The notes under the pieces: model-generated
Told to the model about the DNA's origin: nothing
Databases searched by the model: none
Seen by the model: the letters and a program-made list of their open reading frames with translations, nothing else
Program-made: the position numbers and the translations under genes
NCBI RefSeq assembly: GCF_019492185.1
Contig: NZ_JAICCF010000003.1
Location: forward strand, 1,240,001-1,304,000
Reading direction: 5' to 3'
Length of the DNA stretch: 64,000 bases
From: Chitinophaga rhizophila
GTDB taxonomy: Bacteria > Bacteroidota > Bacteroidia > Chitinophagales > Chitinophagaceae
In this document: one piece after another, positions 53,079 through 61,930 of the stretch
Position numbering within the stretch: the stretch's first letter is position 1
Layout of the letters: the number at the start of each line of letters is the position of its first letter

Positions 53079-55184
53079 ATGGAAACGATTAGTTGTAAAG
53101 TTAGGGGTATGCATTGCACCAATTGCGCGCAATCGGTGTCAAAGTACCTTGAAAATAAAGGGATGCAGGATGTAAATGTCAGCTTCGCTACTGAGGAGTT
53201 AAGTTTCTCTTTACCGGAGGGCAATGCATCTGCCACTGAAGTACTCAACGGCATTAACCAGATGGGTTACCAGGTAGTATTGCCTGACCAGCCTCAGCCC
53301 CGTACGGCATTTTTGAATAGCCTGACCTTTAAGTTTATCTTTTGCGCCATATTCACCGCCCCGTTATTATTGCATATGTGGGTACACTGGAGCTGGCTGC
53401 ATAATCCCTATATACAGCTGGTATTGTCAACGCCGGTGTATCTGGTGGGATTATGGCATTTCGGGCGAAGCGCGTGGAGATCACTGGTCAACAGACTGGC
53501 AAATATGGACGTATTGATCATCCTGGGCGCTACCGCCGCTTACGGATATAGCCTGACAGGAACATTACTCCACCTGGGGAATGAGTATATGTTTTACGAA
53601 ACGGCAGCTGCCATCATTACCCTTGTATTCCTGGGTAACCTGCTGGAGGAGCGGTCAGTAAAGCAGACTACTACCGCTATTGCCGACCTGGCCCGTATGC
53701 AGGTAACAACTGCCAGGTTAATTACTGATCATGACAATCATGAACATATTAACATCGTAGACAACCAGACACTGAAACCCGGGGATAAGGTGCTTGTCAA
53801 TACCGGCGACAAAATACCGATGGATGGTACTATCTATTGGGGCAACGGCCATATTAATGAATCCATGATTACAGGAGAGAGTACACCGGTAGCTAAAAAG
53901 GAAAAAGATAAAGCTATCGGCGGGACCATCATGGAGGATGGCAGCATTAAGATGTTTATCACCGCCACCGGAAAAGATACCGTATTATCATATATCATTG
54001 ACCTGGTAAGACAGGCGCAAGGCAGTAAGCCTGATATGCAAAAGCTGGCTGACCGCATCAGCGCCATATTTGTGCCGCTGGTATTGGGCATAGCCCTTGC
54101 CACCTTCCTGGGATGGATGCTGTTTGGCCAGGTAACTACCGGTAATGCTATTATGAAAGGTATTGCCGTGCTGGTGATTGCCTGCCCCTGTGCAATGGGA
54201 TTAGCCACACCGGCAGCCGTGATGGTAGGACTAGGCCGCGCTGCCAAAAACGGGATTCTGATTAAAGGCGCTAATACACTTGAGGCTTTCAAGGATATCA
54301 AATACGTAGTACTGGATAAAACCGGTACATTGACAACAGGTAAACTAAAGATCGGGCAATACCATTTTACCGGAATGACCGAACAGGCGTTTAAAGCTAC
54401 AGTATACAGCCTGGAAAAGTATTCTTCTCACCCTATAGCCCGCTCGCTTTCCACTCAATGGAAAGGGCAAGGTGAGGCCGGCCTGTTACAGGTCAGAGAG
54501 ATCAAAGGCCGTGGTATGCAGGCTAAAGATAACCTGGGAAATGAATGGCAACTAGGGTCATTTGCAATGGCAGAACATGCCACGACAGATGACAGTCATA
54601 ACATATATCTGCTGAAGAACGGAGAGCTGGTAGGCTGGATTGATTTTACAGATGAGATCAGACCTGATGCAGCGCAGATGGTCCAGCAGTTACAGCGAAG
54701 AGGTATCCGTACCGTGCTGCTTAGCGGGGATACCGAAAGGAAATGCAGGGAACTTGCTGCGGAGGTAGGTATTAAGGAAGTGTATGCCGGCCAGACGCCA
54801 GAGCAGAAGTTGCAACAAATCGATGCATTAATGAATGATGCGCCTGTAGCAATGGTGGGAGATGGTATCAATGATGCACCAGCGCTTGCCCGTGCAAGTA
54901 TTGGTATCTCGTTGAGTGACGCCACGCATATAGCCATGCAGAGTGCAAATGTGATACTGTTGAACAGCCGTTTGTCTTCTCTGCCGCTGGCACTTGGACT
55001 TGGCAAGCATACTTACCTGACTATTCAACAGAATCTCTTCTGGGCATTTATCTATAATATCATCGCCATCCCGTTTGCTGCTTTGGGCGTATTAAGCCCT
55101 ATTACCGGCGCAGGAGTGATGGCCTTGTCAGACATTGTCCTTGCTGTAAATTCAGTCAGATTGCGCTATAAAAAGGTGATCTGA
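53079..55184 (+). CDS. copA: Copper-type heavy-metal P-ATPase
   Basis: A 701-residue P1B-type ATPase. One N-terminal HMA domain with GMHCTNC (Cys13, Cys16), eight TM helices, the TGES actuator loop, the metal-site CPC in IACPCAMGLATP (Cys369, Cys371), phosphorylation site Asp413 in DKTGTLTTG, the SSHPIA histidine-proline motif and GDGINDAPAL. Helix 7 has the copper-type N-x6-YN pattern (NLFWAFIYN), supporting Cu(I) export. The last helix reads MALSD where P1B-1 pumps have MxxSS, so one copper-ligand serine is Asp here. The start is ATG 53079 (METISCKVRG). Confidence 0.9.
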   Translation: METISCKVRGMHCTNCAQSVSKYLENKGMQDVNVSFATEELSFSLPEGNASATEVLNGINQMGYQVVLPDQPQPRTAFLNSLTFKFIFCAIFTAPLLLHMWVHWSWLHNPYIQLVLSTPVYLVGLWHFGRSAWRSLVNRLANMDVLIILGATAAYGYSLTGTLLHLGNEYMFYETAAAIITLVFLGNLLEERSVKQTTTAIADLARMQVTTARLITDHDNHEHINIVDNQTLKPGDKVLVNTGDKIPMDGTIYWGNGHINESMITGESTPVAKKEKDKAIGGTIMEDGSIKMFITATGKDTVLSYIIDLVRQAQGSKPDMQKLADRISAIFVPLVLGIALATFLGWMLFGQVTTGNAIMKGIAVLVIACPCAMGLATPAAVMVGLGRAAKNGILIKGANTLEAFKDIKYVVLDKTGTLTTGKLKIGQYHFTGMTEQAFKATVYSLEKYSSHPIARSLSTQWKGQGEAGLLQVREIKGRGMQAKDNLGNEWQLGSFAMAEHATTDDSHNIYLLKNGELVGWIDFTDEIRPDAAQMVQQLQRRGIRTVLLSGDTERKCRELAAEVGIKEVYAGQTPEQKLQQIDALMNDAPVAMVGDGINDAPALARASIGISLSDATHIAMQSANVILLNSRLSSLPLALGLGKHTYLTIQQNLFWAFIYNIIAIPFAALGVLSPITGAGVMALSDIVLAVNSVRLRYKKVI

Positions 55185-55236
55185 TGACCATTTCGTGCAG
55201 ATGTGCGCAATTCTTTATTTTTACACCTGCACTTAT

Positions 55237-57144
55237 ATGACCGATCCAGCAGACATACTCAGGAAATATTGGGGGTACGCACAATTTCGTCCTTTACAGG
55301 AAGATATTATCCGCGCCATCATCAGTGGTAAAGATACGCTTGCATTATTGCCCACGGGCGGCGGTAAGTCTATCTGTTTCCAGGTGCCTGCCCTGATGAA
55401 ACCGGGGTTATGTCTGGTAGTAACACCACTCATCGCCCTGATGAAAGATCAGGTAGCAAATCTTCAGAAGCGTAACATTCCTGCTGCCGCCATTTATGCC
55501 GGGATGTACTACCAGGACGTGGAACGCCTGTTGGAAGAAGCGCGCAGGGGTAAATATAAATTCCTCTACGTATCTCCTGAACGGCTACAGAGCAATCGCT
55601 TTCTGGAATACTGTGACGGCATGCCGGTCAATCTGCTGGCAATTGATGAAGCTCACTGTATCTCACAATGGGGATATGACTTCCGTCCGGCCTATCTCGA
55701 GATAGCTGCTATCCGTAATTATTTTCCGGCAGTACCCGTACTCGCGCTGACAGCATCAGCGACTCCGGAAGTACAAAGGGATATATGCAGCAAACTGTTG
55801 CTGCAGGAGGCGGCAGTATTCACCAAAAGCTTTACCCGCGCTAATCTTTCCTACAGTGTAATTGAAGAGGATAATAAACCTGAAAAGCTCACACACATAC
55901 TGCAAAGAGTTTCCGGCAGTGCCATTGTATATTGCCGTAACCGGAAGCGCACGCGGGAGATAGCGGATATGCTGGAGCAGCAGGGTATACCAGCTACCTA
56001 TTACCATGCAGGTCTGACAGGAGAGGAGCGTACCGCCCGTCAGGAGCTCTGGATCAATAACCGTATCAGAGTAATGGCTTGTACCAATGCTTTCGGTATG
56101 GGTATTGATAAACCAGATGTGCGGGTAGTCATTCATTATGATGCAACAGATGCATTAGAGGCATATTATCAAGAGGCTGGCCGTGCGGGCAGGGATGAGC
56201 AAAAGGCTTACGCAGTACTATTATACCAGCAGCAGGAGCTGAAAGAAATGCTGAAGGCGCTTGTCTTGCAATTTCCTGAAACTACAGAGATCAGGGAAGT
56301 TTACCAGTGCCTGGTCAACTACCTGCAGGTGCCTGTAGGCAGTGCAGAAGGGATCTACTATGATTTTGACATCAACGACTTCGTACGCAAATTTAATCTG
56401 AACATTACTGTTACCTATAGCTCGCTGCGCATACTGGAACAGGAAGGGATTCTGCAGTTAAGTGAGAGCGTGTTTATGCCGTCGCGTGTGGAGTTTATTA
56501 TCAGTAAGCAAACACTGTATGACTTTACTGAAATACAGCCGGCATTTGACCCGATTATACAAACATTATTGCGGACCTATGAAGGTATCTTTGACACGCC
56601 GGTACCTGTTTATGAAAAGCAGCTGGCCCGCCTGTTACGGAAACCTGAATTACAGGTAACAGAATGGTTGCAGCAATTGCATCAGCGAAGGATTATTAAA
56701 TACAGCCAGCGTAAAGAAGAACCACAATTGTGTTTTTCGCAGGAACGTGTCTCTGCGCAACATCTCCGGATTGATGCCGGCAGGATTAAAGCTCGTATGC
56801 AGGCCTATAAGGCCAGGCTGGATGCCATGCTGGATTATGTGCAGAATAGGGATATCTGTCGTACGCAGTTACTGGTCAGATATTTTGGTGAAAAGAATGC
56901 ACAGCCATGCGGCTCCTGCGATGTATGTATTGAAAAGAAGAAAACACCGCTGAGCGCTAAAACAGGGGAGAGTATTGCTACACAATTAATAGCACAATTA
57001 GCTGACCAACCAGAGGACTGGCTGACAGTGCGTAACAGGTTGCCGGCTATAGAGGAAGATGCTTTGCTGGAGGTGATGCAGTTCCTGATACACGAAGAGA
57101 AAGCAGGGAGAGATGCAGATGGGAAAGTCTATCTCAAACAATAA
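55237..57144 (+). CDS. recQ: RecQ-family ATP-dependent DNA helicase, variant architecture
   Basis: A 635-residue 3'-5' helicase. Walker A is LLPTGGGKSICFQ, DEAH box LLAIDEAHCISQWGYD, and motif VI QEAGRAGRDEQ. The four zinc ligands are Cys541, Cys558, Cys561 and Cys564, with exactly the 17-3-3 spacing of E. coli RecQ (Cys380, 397, 400, 403), but displaced about 160 residues towards the C-terminus, with a winged-helix-like segment before instead of after it. No HRDC domain is apparent. The start is ATG 55237. It follows the P-ATPase by 52 nt without a clear terminator. Confidence 0.9.
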   Translation: MTDPADILRKYWGYAQFRPLQEDIIRAIISGKDTLALLPTGGGKSICFQVPALMKPGLCLVVTPLIALMKDQVANLQKRNIPAAAIYAGMYYQDVERLLEEARRGKYKFLYVSPERLQSNRFLEYCDGMPVNLLAIDEAHCISQWGYDFRPAYLEIAAIRNYFPAVPVLALTASATPEVQRDICSKLLLQEAAVFTKSFTRANLSYSVIEEDNKPEKLTHILQRVSGSAIVYCRNRKRTREIADMLEQQGIPATYYHAGLTGEERTARQELWINNRIRVMACTNAFGMGIDKPDVRVVIHYDATDALEAYYQEAGRAGRDEQKAYAVLLYQQQELKEMLKALVLQFPETTEIREVYQCLVNYLQVPVGSAEGIYYDFDINDFVRKFNLNITVTYSSLRILEQEGILQLSESVFMPSRVEFIISKQTLYDFTEIQPAFDPIIQTLLRTYEGIFDTPVPVYEKQLARLLRKPELQVTEWLQQLHQRRIIKYSQRKEEPQLCFSQERVSAQHLRIDAGRIKARMQAYKARLDAMLDYVQNRDICRTQLLVRYFGEKNAQPCGSCDVCIEKKKTPLSAKTGESIATQLIAQLADQPEDWLTVRNRLPAIEEDALLEVMQFLIHEEKAGRDADGKVYLKQ

Positions 57145-57187
57145 GCCGCCGTATTTTACTATTAGGGAACGTCCAGGTAACTAAATG

Positions 57188-57230
57188 AAAAGAGGGTATA
57201 TCAGCTAAATGTGATACACCCTCTTTTGTT
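57188..57230. terminator. Convergent terminator recQ / oxidoreductase
   Basis: AAAAGAGGGT-A-TATCA (57188-57203) pairs with TGATA-C-ACCCTCTTTT (57212-57227), one mismatch, usable on both strands. Confidence 0.75.
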
Positions 57231-57248
57231 TATTATACCTGCTGTAAA

Positions 57249-58295
57249 TTATAACTTCACTATCGCGCCTGATTTACTGCTTTCAAAGGCAGCTTCAATA
57301 ACACGTATCACGTTTACTGCGTCGGTCGGTTCAACTGGTACAGGCGCACCTTTTGCCAATGCATTGTACATTTCGTCAAAATACTCGAGGTAGTTGCCTT
57401 TAGGCGAAGGCAGGTATTTCCTGATTACTTCTCCATCTTTTTCTGTATGCATCAGGCCCCACTCGTGAATCCCTTCTACACCCCATCCTGGCGCACCTGG
57501 TAACAGTCCCTGTTGCAACATAGTCTCTTGGGTGTCTGCTTTTGTTTTGATGAAAGAACCTTTCCGGCCATGGAATTGATAGGAAGGAATAGGCTCTCTG
57601 GTAATATAACTGCTTTTCAGTCGTACGCGCAGGTTGTCATAGAAGTATACTAATTCAAAGTAATCATCTACTACAGAATCTTTTCTTATGATACGGATAT
57701 CCGCCCATATACCATTGGGTATACCAAACAGCTGTAATGCCTGATCTACAAGATGTGAGCCGAGGTCATACAGTCCGCCGGTACCTGGTAACGCAGCTTC
57801 TTTATGTTTCTTATAGCTTAGTTCTTCTCTGAACCTGTCGTAATGAATTTCGGCTTCCAGTATCTCGCCCAGGTCACCGCTGGCAATAACTTCCTTCACG
57901 ATTTTAAAATCGCTGTCAAAGCGTCTGTTGTGGTATACGCTTATTAGTAAGCCTTTGCTCTTAGCTAGTTCTACGAGCTCCTGCCCTTCGGCAGAAGCTA
58001 CTGTAAATGGCTTTTCCACTATAACATGCTTACCCGCATTTAATGCAGCTTTTGCATATTCATAGTGTGTATAGTTAGGTGTGTTAACAATAACCAGTTC
58101 CAGGCTTTTATCCTGGAGCATTTCTTCTACACTCTTATACACTTTCACATCAGGATATCTTTCCTGCGCCATGTGTTTACTTCTTTCCACTACGGCAGTA
58201 AATTCAAATCCGGGATGTACATGAATAAAAGGTGCGTGAAAAATGTTACCTGACATGCCATATGCACATATGCCGGTTTTGATGATTTTTTCCAT
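57249..58295 (-). CDS. Gfo/Idh/MocA family oxidoreductase
   Basis: A 348-residue NAD(P)-dependent sugar-type oxidoreductase. The N-terminal Rossmann domain begins KTGICAYGMSGNIFHAP, and the family EKP motif is present as VIVEKPFTVA with the catalytic lysine; the C-terminal domain contains GTGGLYDLGSHLVDQ with the conserved histidine. ATG 58295 is the family start; the frame to 58355 adds an unlikely extension. The substrate is unknown. Confidence 0.88.
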   Translation of the reverse strand: MEKIIKTGICAYGMSGNIFHAPFIHVHPGFEFTAVVERSKHMAQERYPDVKVYKSVEEMLQDKSLELVIVNTPNYTHYEYAKAALNAGKHVIVEKPFTVASAEGQELVELAKSKGLLISVYHNRRFDSDFKIVKEVIASGDLGEILEAEIHYDRFREELSYKKHKEAALPGTGGLYDLGSHLVDQALQLFGIPNGIWADIRIIRKDSVVDDYFELVYFYDNLRVRLKSSYITREPIPSYQFHGRKGSFIKTKADTQETMLQQGLLPGAPGWGVEGIHEWGLMHTEKDGEVIRKYLPSPKGNYLEYFDEMYNALAKGAPVPVEPTDAVNVIRVIEAAFESSKSGAIVKL

Positions 58296-58387
58296 GTAAT
58301 CTTTTATTTGATCTGTTAAGGCAATAAGATAGTAAATATCGGGCAATGGTATCAATAAAATGTAAGCCAGTTATATCCATAAATGAC

Positions 58388-58426
58388 ATTGCCTGGCAAA
58401 ACGGTCCAAACCGTATGCCAGGCAAT
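58388..58426 (-). terminator. Hairpin downstream of the DUF1573 gene
   Basis: ATTGCCTGGCA (58388-58398) pairs with the matching TGCCAGGCAAT arm ending at 58426, with a second short stem ACGG/CCGT inside. Only a short T run follows on the minus strand. Confidence 0.55.
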
Positions 58427-58444
58427 ATGCAGTATGTCTATTAT

Positions 58445-58846
58445 TTAGTTCTGTACTGTACCGGTGAGGTGTAACTCCTTCTCCTGATCAATACCTTTTA
58501 TTTTCACCCATATGGTTTTGTTCTGCTGGCCAACAGAGTTAGCAGAATATGTTGTCGTAATCTTGCCGGCTTTACCGGGCAGTACGGGTTCTTTTGTCCA
58601 CGTAGGGGCTGTACATCCGCAGCTGGTGCGTACATTTTCAATCAATACCGGTTGTTTTTCAACATTAGTGAACTCAAAGTTGACAGTAACCGGTTTGTTA
58701 AAAGCGGTAGCGCCGAAGTCAACGTTTTCTTTCTTGAATTTTACTTTGGCATCAACCGGGTGTTCTGTAGTAGTGTTAGCGGTTGTCTGGGCCTGGGCGC
58801 ATAACAAAAACAGGCTGGCAAATAGGGTTAAAGCTAATTTCTTCAT
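58445..58846 (-). CDS. DUF1573 domain-containing exported protein
   Basis: A 133-residue protein with a signal peptide (ends CAQAQ, about residue 20) and one DUF1573 beta-sandwich, an Ig-like fold. The conserved VRTSCGCTAPTW motif, with two cysteines in a CGC arrangement, is present at about residues 68-79. Such small proteins are abundant in Bacteroidota; their function is unknown, and the CGC pair could bind metal or take part in redox reactions. It stands alone between a hairpin and the HerA-like gene. Confidence 0.85.
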   Translation of the reverse strand: MKKLALTLFASLFLLCAQAQTTANTTTEHPVDAKVKFKKENVDFGATAFNKPVTVNFEFTNVEKQPVLIENVRTSCGCTAPTWTKEPVLPGKAGKITTTYSANSVGQQNKTIWVKIKGIDQEKELHLTGTVQN

Positions 58847-58899
58847 ACAATGTTTTTGAGGGTTATAGATATCTGAATATAAGAAAAATATGGCGGAGA

Positions 58900-60462
58900 T
58901 CAGAACCAGCTACTGCTTTTTTTACTGCTTTTACCACCGAGTCCGAGTGCTCCCAGCAGACTGCGTGTGATGATGTTGGCGGCAGTACGGCCTACCTGCC
59001 TGGCAGCTGAACTGGTGAGTACAGTTTCCAGCACACTTTTTTCCTGTTTTTGCCGGCTTCCTTTAGGAGCAGCTTTTTCCTCTTTTGCTGCTGCTGACTT
59101 TTCCGCAGCTTCCTCCAACTTCGCTGTCAATATTTCATAGGCGCTTTCACTGTCTATCTCCCTGTTGTACTTCTTAACAAGCTTCGAGTTGTTCACAATA
59201 GTATCAGCTTCTGCATCTGTTAGGACATCCATGCGGGAACGAGGTGATACGAGCATTGTGGCTGCGAGTGGAGTTGGCTGGCCTTTCTCATTCAGGCAGG
59301 TAAAAAGTGCCTCTCCTATGCCGATTTGTGTTAATAGTTCATCTGTTTGATAGAAATCGGATAAGGGATAGTTTTCTGCTGTCTGTTTGATGGCTTTCCT
59401 GTCATTTGCCGTAAATGCACGTAATGCATGTTGCACCTTCATACCCAGCTGTCCCAGTACGGAGGGAGGTATATCCATAGGATTTTGTGTACAGAAGAAA
59501 ATACCTACTCCTTTGGAACGGATCAGTTTAATGATTGTTTCAATCTGTTGTAGTAATGCGGTACTGGCTTCCTGGAAGATCAGATGTGCTTCGTCAATAA
59601 ATATTACCAGTTTAGGCTTCTCCAGGTCGCCCTCTTCCGGCAGAGTAGCATATAATTCTGCCAGGAGGCTTAACATGAATGTAGAGAATAGTTTCGGACG
59701 ATCCTGAATATCGGCTACTCTTACTATAGAGATTATACCACGGCCATCGTCACTGATACGCATCAGGTCATCCACTTCAAACGATGTTTCTCCAAAGAAA
59801 CGGTCAGCACCCTGTTGTTCCAAGGCTATTACTTTGCGCAGAATAGTACCTGCGGAGGTAGTAGAGATCTTACCGTAATCTTTCTCCATATCAGCCTTGC
59901 CTTCATTGCTGATGTACTGCAATATTTTCTTGAAATCTTTGAGGTCTAGCAGAGGTAGTTTATTATCGTCGCAGTATTTGAAGATCATAGCTACCAGGCC
60001 TTCCTGGGTATCGTTCAGCTCAAGTATTTTGGAGAGTAGTACAGGACCAAATTCACTGACTGTGGCACGGAGCCTTGCGCCTTTTTCATTGCTCAGAGAA
60101 AGCAGTTCTACAGGATAAGCTGAGGGAGACCAGCTGCCGCCTATTTTCTGATAACGTTCTTCAATTTTGGTATTACTGACACCGGCAGCAGCTACGCCAC
60201 TCAGGTCGCCTTTGATATCCATCAGTAGTACCGGTACGCTTGCATCACTCAGGGATTCTGCAATAACCTGGAGGGTTTTGGTTTTACCTGTACCGATAGC
60301 GCCGGCAATAAGACCATGCCGGTTCAATGTTTTTAGCGGTAAGAACACATCTGCACCGGTCACAACGTCGCCATCCAGTATGGCGCATCCCAGTTTAATG
60401 TGTTCCCCTTTAAAGGAATAACCATTGCGGATGTATTCCAGGAATGCTTCCTTCGTTGCCAT
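58900..60462 (-). CDS. HerA-like ATPase (DUF853)
   Basis: A 520-residue P-loop ATPase of the HerA/FtsK superfamily, DUF853 branch. Walker A is LIAGAIGTGKTKTLQ, Walker B LVIFIDEAHLIFQ, and FFCTQNPMDIPPSVLGQLG is the family sensor region. The C-terminal 80 residues are low complexity, rich in Lys, Glu, Ala and Ser. Homologues are widespread and of unknown function; no NurA nuclease partner is adjacent, which argues against a classical HerA-NurA resection role. ATG 60462 is chosen; the frame also starts at TTG 60471. Confidence 0.85.
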   Translation of the reverse strand: MATKEAFLEYIRNGYSFKGEHIKLGCAILDGDVVTGADVFLPLKTLNRHGLIAGAIGTGKTKTLQVIAESLSDASVPVLLMDIKGDLSGVAAAGVSNTKIEERYQKIGGSWSPSAYPVELLSLSNEKGARLRATVSEFGPVLLSKILELNDTQEGLVAMIFKYCDDNKLPLLDLKDFKKILQYISNEGKADMEKDYGKISTTSAGTILRKVIALEQQGADRFFGETSFEVDDLMRISDDGRGIISIVRVADIQDRPKLFSTFMLSLLAELYATLPEEGDLEKPKLVIFIDEAHLIFQEASTALLQQIETIIKLIRSKGVGIFFCTQNPMDIPPSVLGQLGMKVQHALRAFTANDRKAIKQTAENYPLSDFYQTDELLTQIGIGEALFTCLNEKGQPTPLAATMLVSPRSRMDVLTDAEADTIVNNSKLVKKYNREIDSESAYEILTAKLEEAAEKSAAAKEEKAAPKGSRQKQEKSVLETVLTSSAARQVGRTAANIITRSLLGALGLGGKSSKKSSSWF

Positions 60463-60526
60463 GGGGTACAAATTTTCACTGAAGTTAAAGAAAAGCGTCC
60501 TCGGACAGCAGTAAGCAGCAAAAAAA

Positions 60527-60581
60527 TTACGAATGCCTGGTGCGGTAAAGTAATGCTTTATACGCGCCTGGCATTCGTAAT
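60527..60581 (-). terminator. Terminator of the GroES-like gene
   Basis: ATTACGAATGCC (60527-60538) pairs with GGCATTCGTAAT (60570-60581) across a long loop that can form further stems; the minus strand ends in a run of seven T residues. Confidence 0.75.
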
Positions 60582-60601
60582 AGTTAAAAGACTACCTGTA
60601 A

Positions 60602-60982
60602 TTACAGATCTTCTTCACGTTCCAGCAGGAGTATAGCTCCCTGCGGAACAATGTAATATTTTTCTCCCTGGTAGGATACTTCGGTGGATCCGCTAAGCAG
60701 GAAGATGGCAAGATCGCCTTCTTTCGCCTGTAGTGGTATGTATTTTACTTTATCTTCTTCCGGTTTCCATGCATCATCTTCTTCTGACGGAAGTGGTAGC
60801 GCATATCCCGGGCCTGTTTTTATCACATATCCCTGTTGAACCTTCTCCTTTTCCTGCATGCCGGGAGGAAGATATAAGCCGCTGTCGGTACGTTCGTTTT
60901 GCGTACTGAGTTTGATCAGCACGCGGTCTCCTACAACTATTAGCTTCTTCAATTTATTGTCTTGAGTCAAATGTATAGCCAT
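60602..60982 (-). CDS. GroES-fold (Cpn10-like) protein
   Basis: A 126-residue protein with the Cpn10 beta-barrel pattern: LIVVGDRVLIKLSTQNERTDSGLYLPPG at the start and a closing EVSYQGEKYYIVPQGAILLLE. Relative to GroES it has a longer acidic middle (SEEDDAWKPEED) and lacks an obvious GGIVLP-type mobile loop. No groEL is adjacent. It is probably a stand-alone GroES-like protein of Bacteroidota, with unknown partner. ATG 60982 is the clear start. Confidence 0.78.
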   Translation of the reverse strand: MAIHLTQDNKLKKLIVVGDRVLIKLSTQNERTDSGLYLPPGMQEKEKVQQGYVIKTGPGYALPLPSEEDDAWKPEEDKVKYIPLQAKEGDLAIFLLSGSTEVSYQGEKYYIVPQGAILLLEREEDL

Positions 60983-61055
60983 GGTAATATAACCTTCTGT
61001 AAAGGTATTGCAAATTGCGTGCAGCAGGGACGCACGATGCCAATATGGCATTGTT

Positions 61056-61895
61056 TTATATATCAGCCAGCCGGAAAGTATCAGCTACCCTGATGCCTCT
61101 GTCTGTCTGTTGCACCGTACAACACTCTGTTACAGGATCATGTTCAAAGAACAGGATATAATTATTCTCCAGGGCCTCCTGCAGGAATGTCTTTTTTTCC
61201 TGGAGAGTGGTGAGCGGGAACATATCGTATGCCATCACATAAGGAATGGGAAGATGTCCGATACTGGGTAGTAAATCTGCCATATACAGGATGGTTTTGT
61301 CCTTGTATTGGATCTGGGGCAGCATCATAGAATCAGTATGCCCGTGCACGAAGCGTATATTGAAGTCTGTGCTGAAAGGAATACCTTCTTCCCGGGGAAT
61401 GAATTTCAGTTGCCCGCTTTCCTGTATGGGCAGTATATTATCTTTCAGGAAAGAGGCTTTTTCCCGTTCGTTTGGCTGGGTAGCCCACTTCCAGTGTTCT
61501 TCATTACTCCAGTATACCGCATTTTTAAAGGCAGGCGTCAGTTTATCTCCTGTTCTTTCTATACAACCCCCACAATGGTCAAAGTGAAGATGTGTCAGGA
61601 AAACGTCAGTGATATCATTACGGCTGAAGCCATGTTTTGCCAGGGACTTATCAATGGAAGCGTCGCCATGGAGGTAGTAATGACTGAAGAACTTTTCGTC
61701 CTGTTTATTACCGATGCCAGTGTCAATAAGGATGAGCCGGTTACCATCTTCTATCAGCAGACTACGCATTGCCCAGGAGCACATATTGTTGTCATCCGCA
61801 GGATTGAGCTTATTCCAGATGCTTTTTGGCACTACGCCAAACATAGCGCCGCCGTCCAGTTTGAAATGTCCTGTATCTATTGTGTATAAATTCAT
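61056..61895 (-). CDS. MBL-fold metallo-hydrolase
   Basis: A 279-residue metallo-beta-lactamase fold hydrolase. The zinc motif HxHxDH is TDVFLTHLHFDHCGG, a later His lies in IRFVHGHTDSMM, and LIDTGIG, ILYMADLLPS follow the family pattern. There is no signal peptide, so it is cytosolic. The lactonase-like branch is possible, but the substrate cannot be set by sequence. It is in a minus-strand run with the MFS gene 35 nt upstream. Confidence 0.85.
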   Translation of the reverse strand: MNLYTIDTGHFKLDGGAMFGVVPKSIWNKLNPADDNNMCSWAMRSLLIEDGNRLILIDTGIGNKQDEKFFSHYYLHGDASIDKSLAKHGFSRNDITDVFLTHLHFDHCGGCIERTGDKLTPAFKNAVYWSNEEHWKWATQPNEREKASFLKDNILPIQESGQLKFIPREEGIPFSTDFNIRFVHGHTDSMMLPQIQYKDKTILYMADLLPSIGHLPIPYVMAYDMFPLTTLQEKKTFLQEALENNYILFFEHDPVTECCTVQQTDRGIRVADTFRLADI

Positions 61896-61930
61896 TGTGT
61901 TGTCAGTTTGCCTGCTGAAGTTCGGGAATT

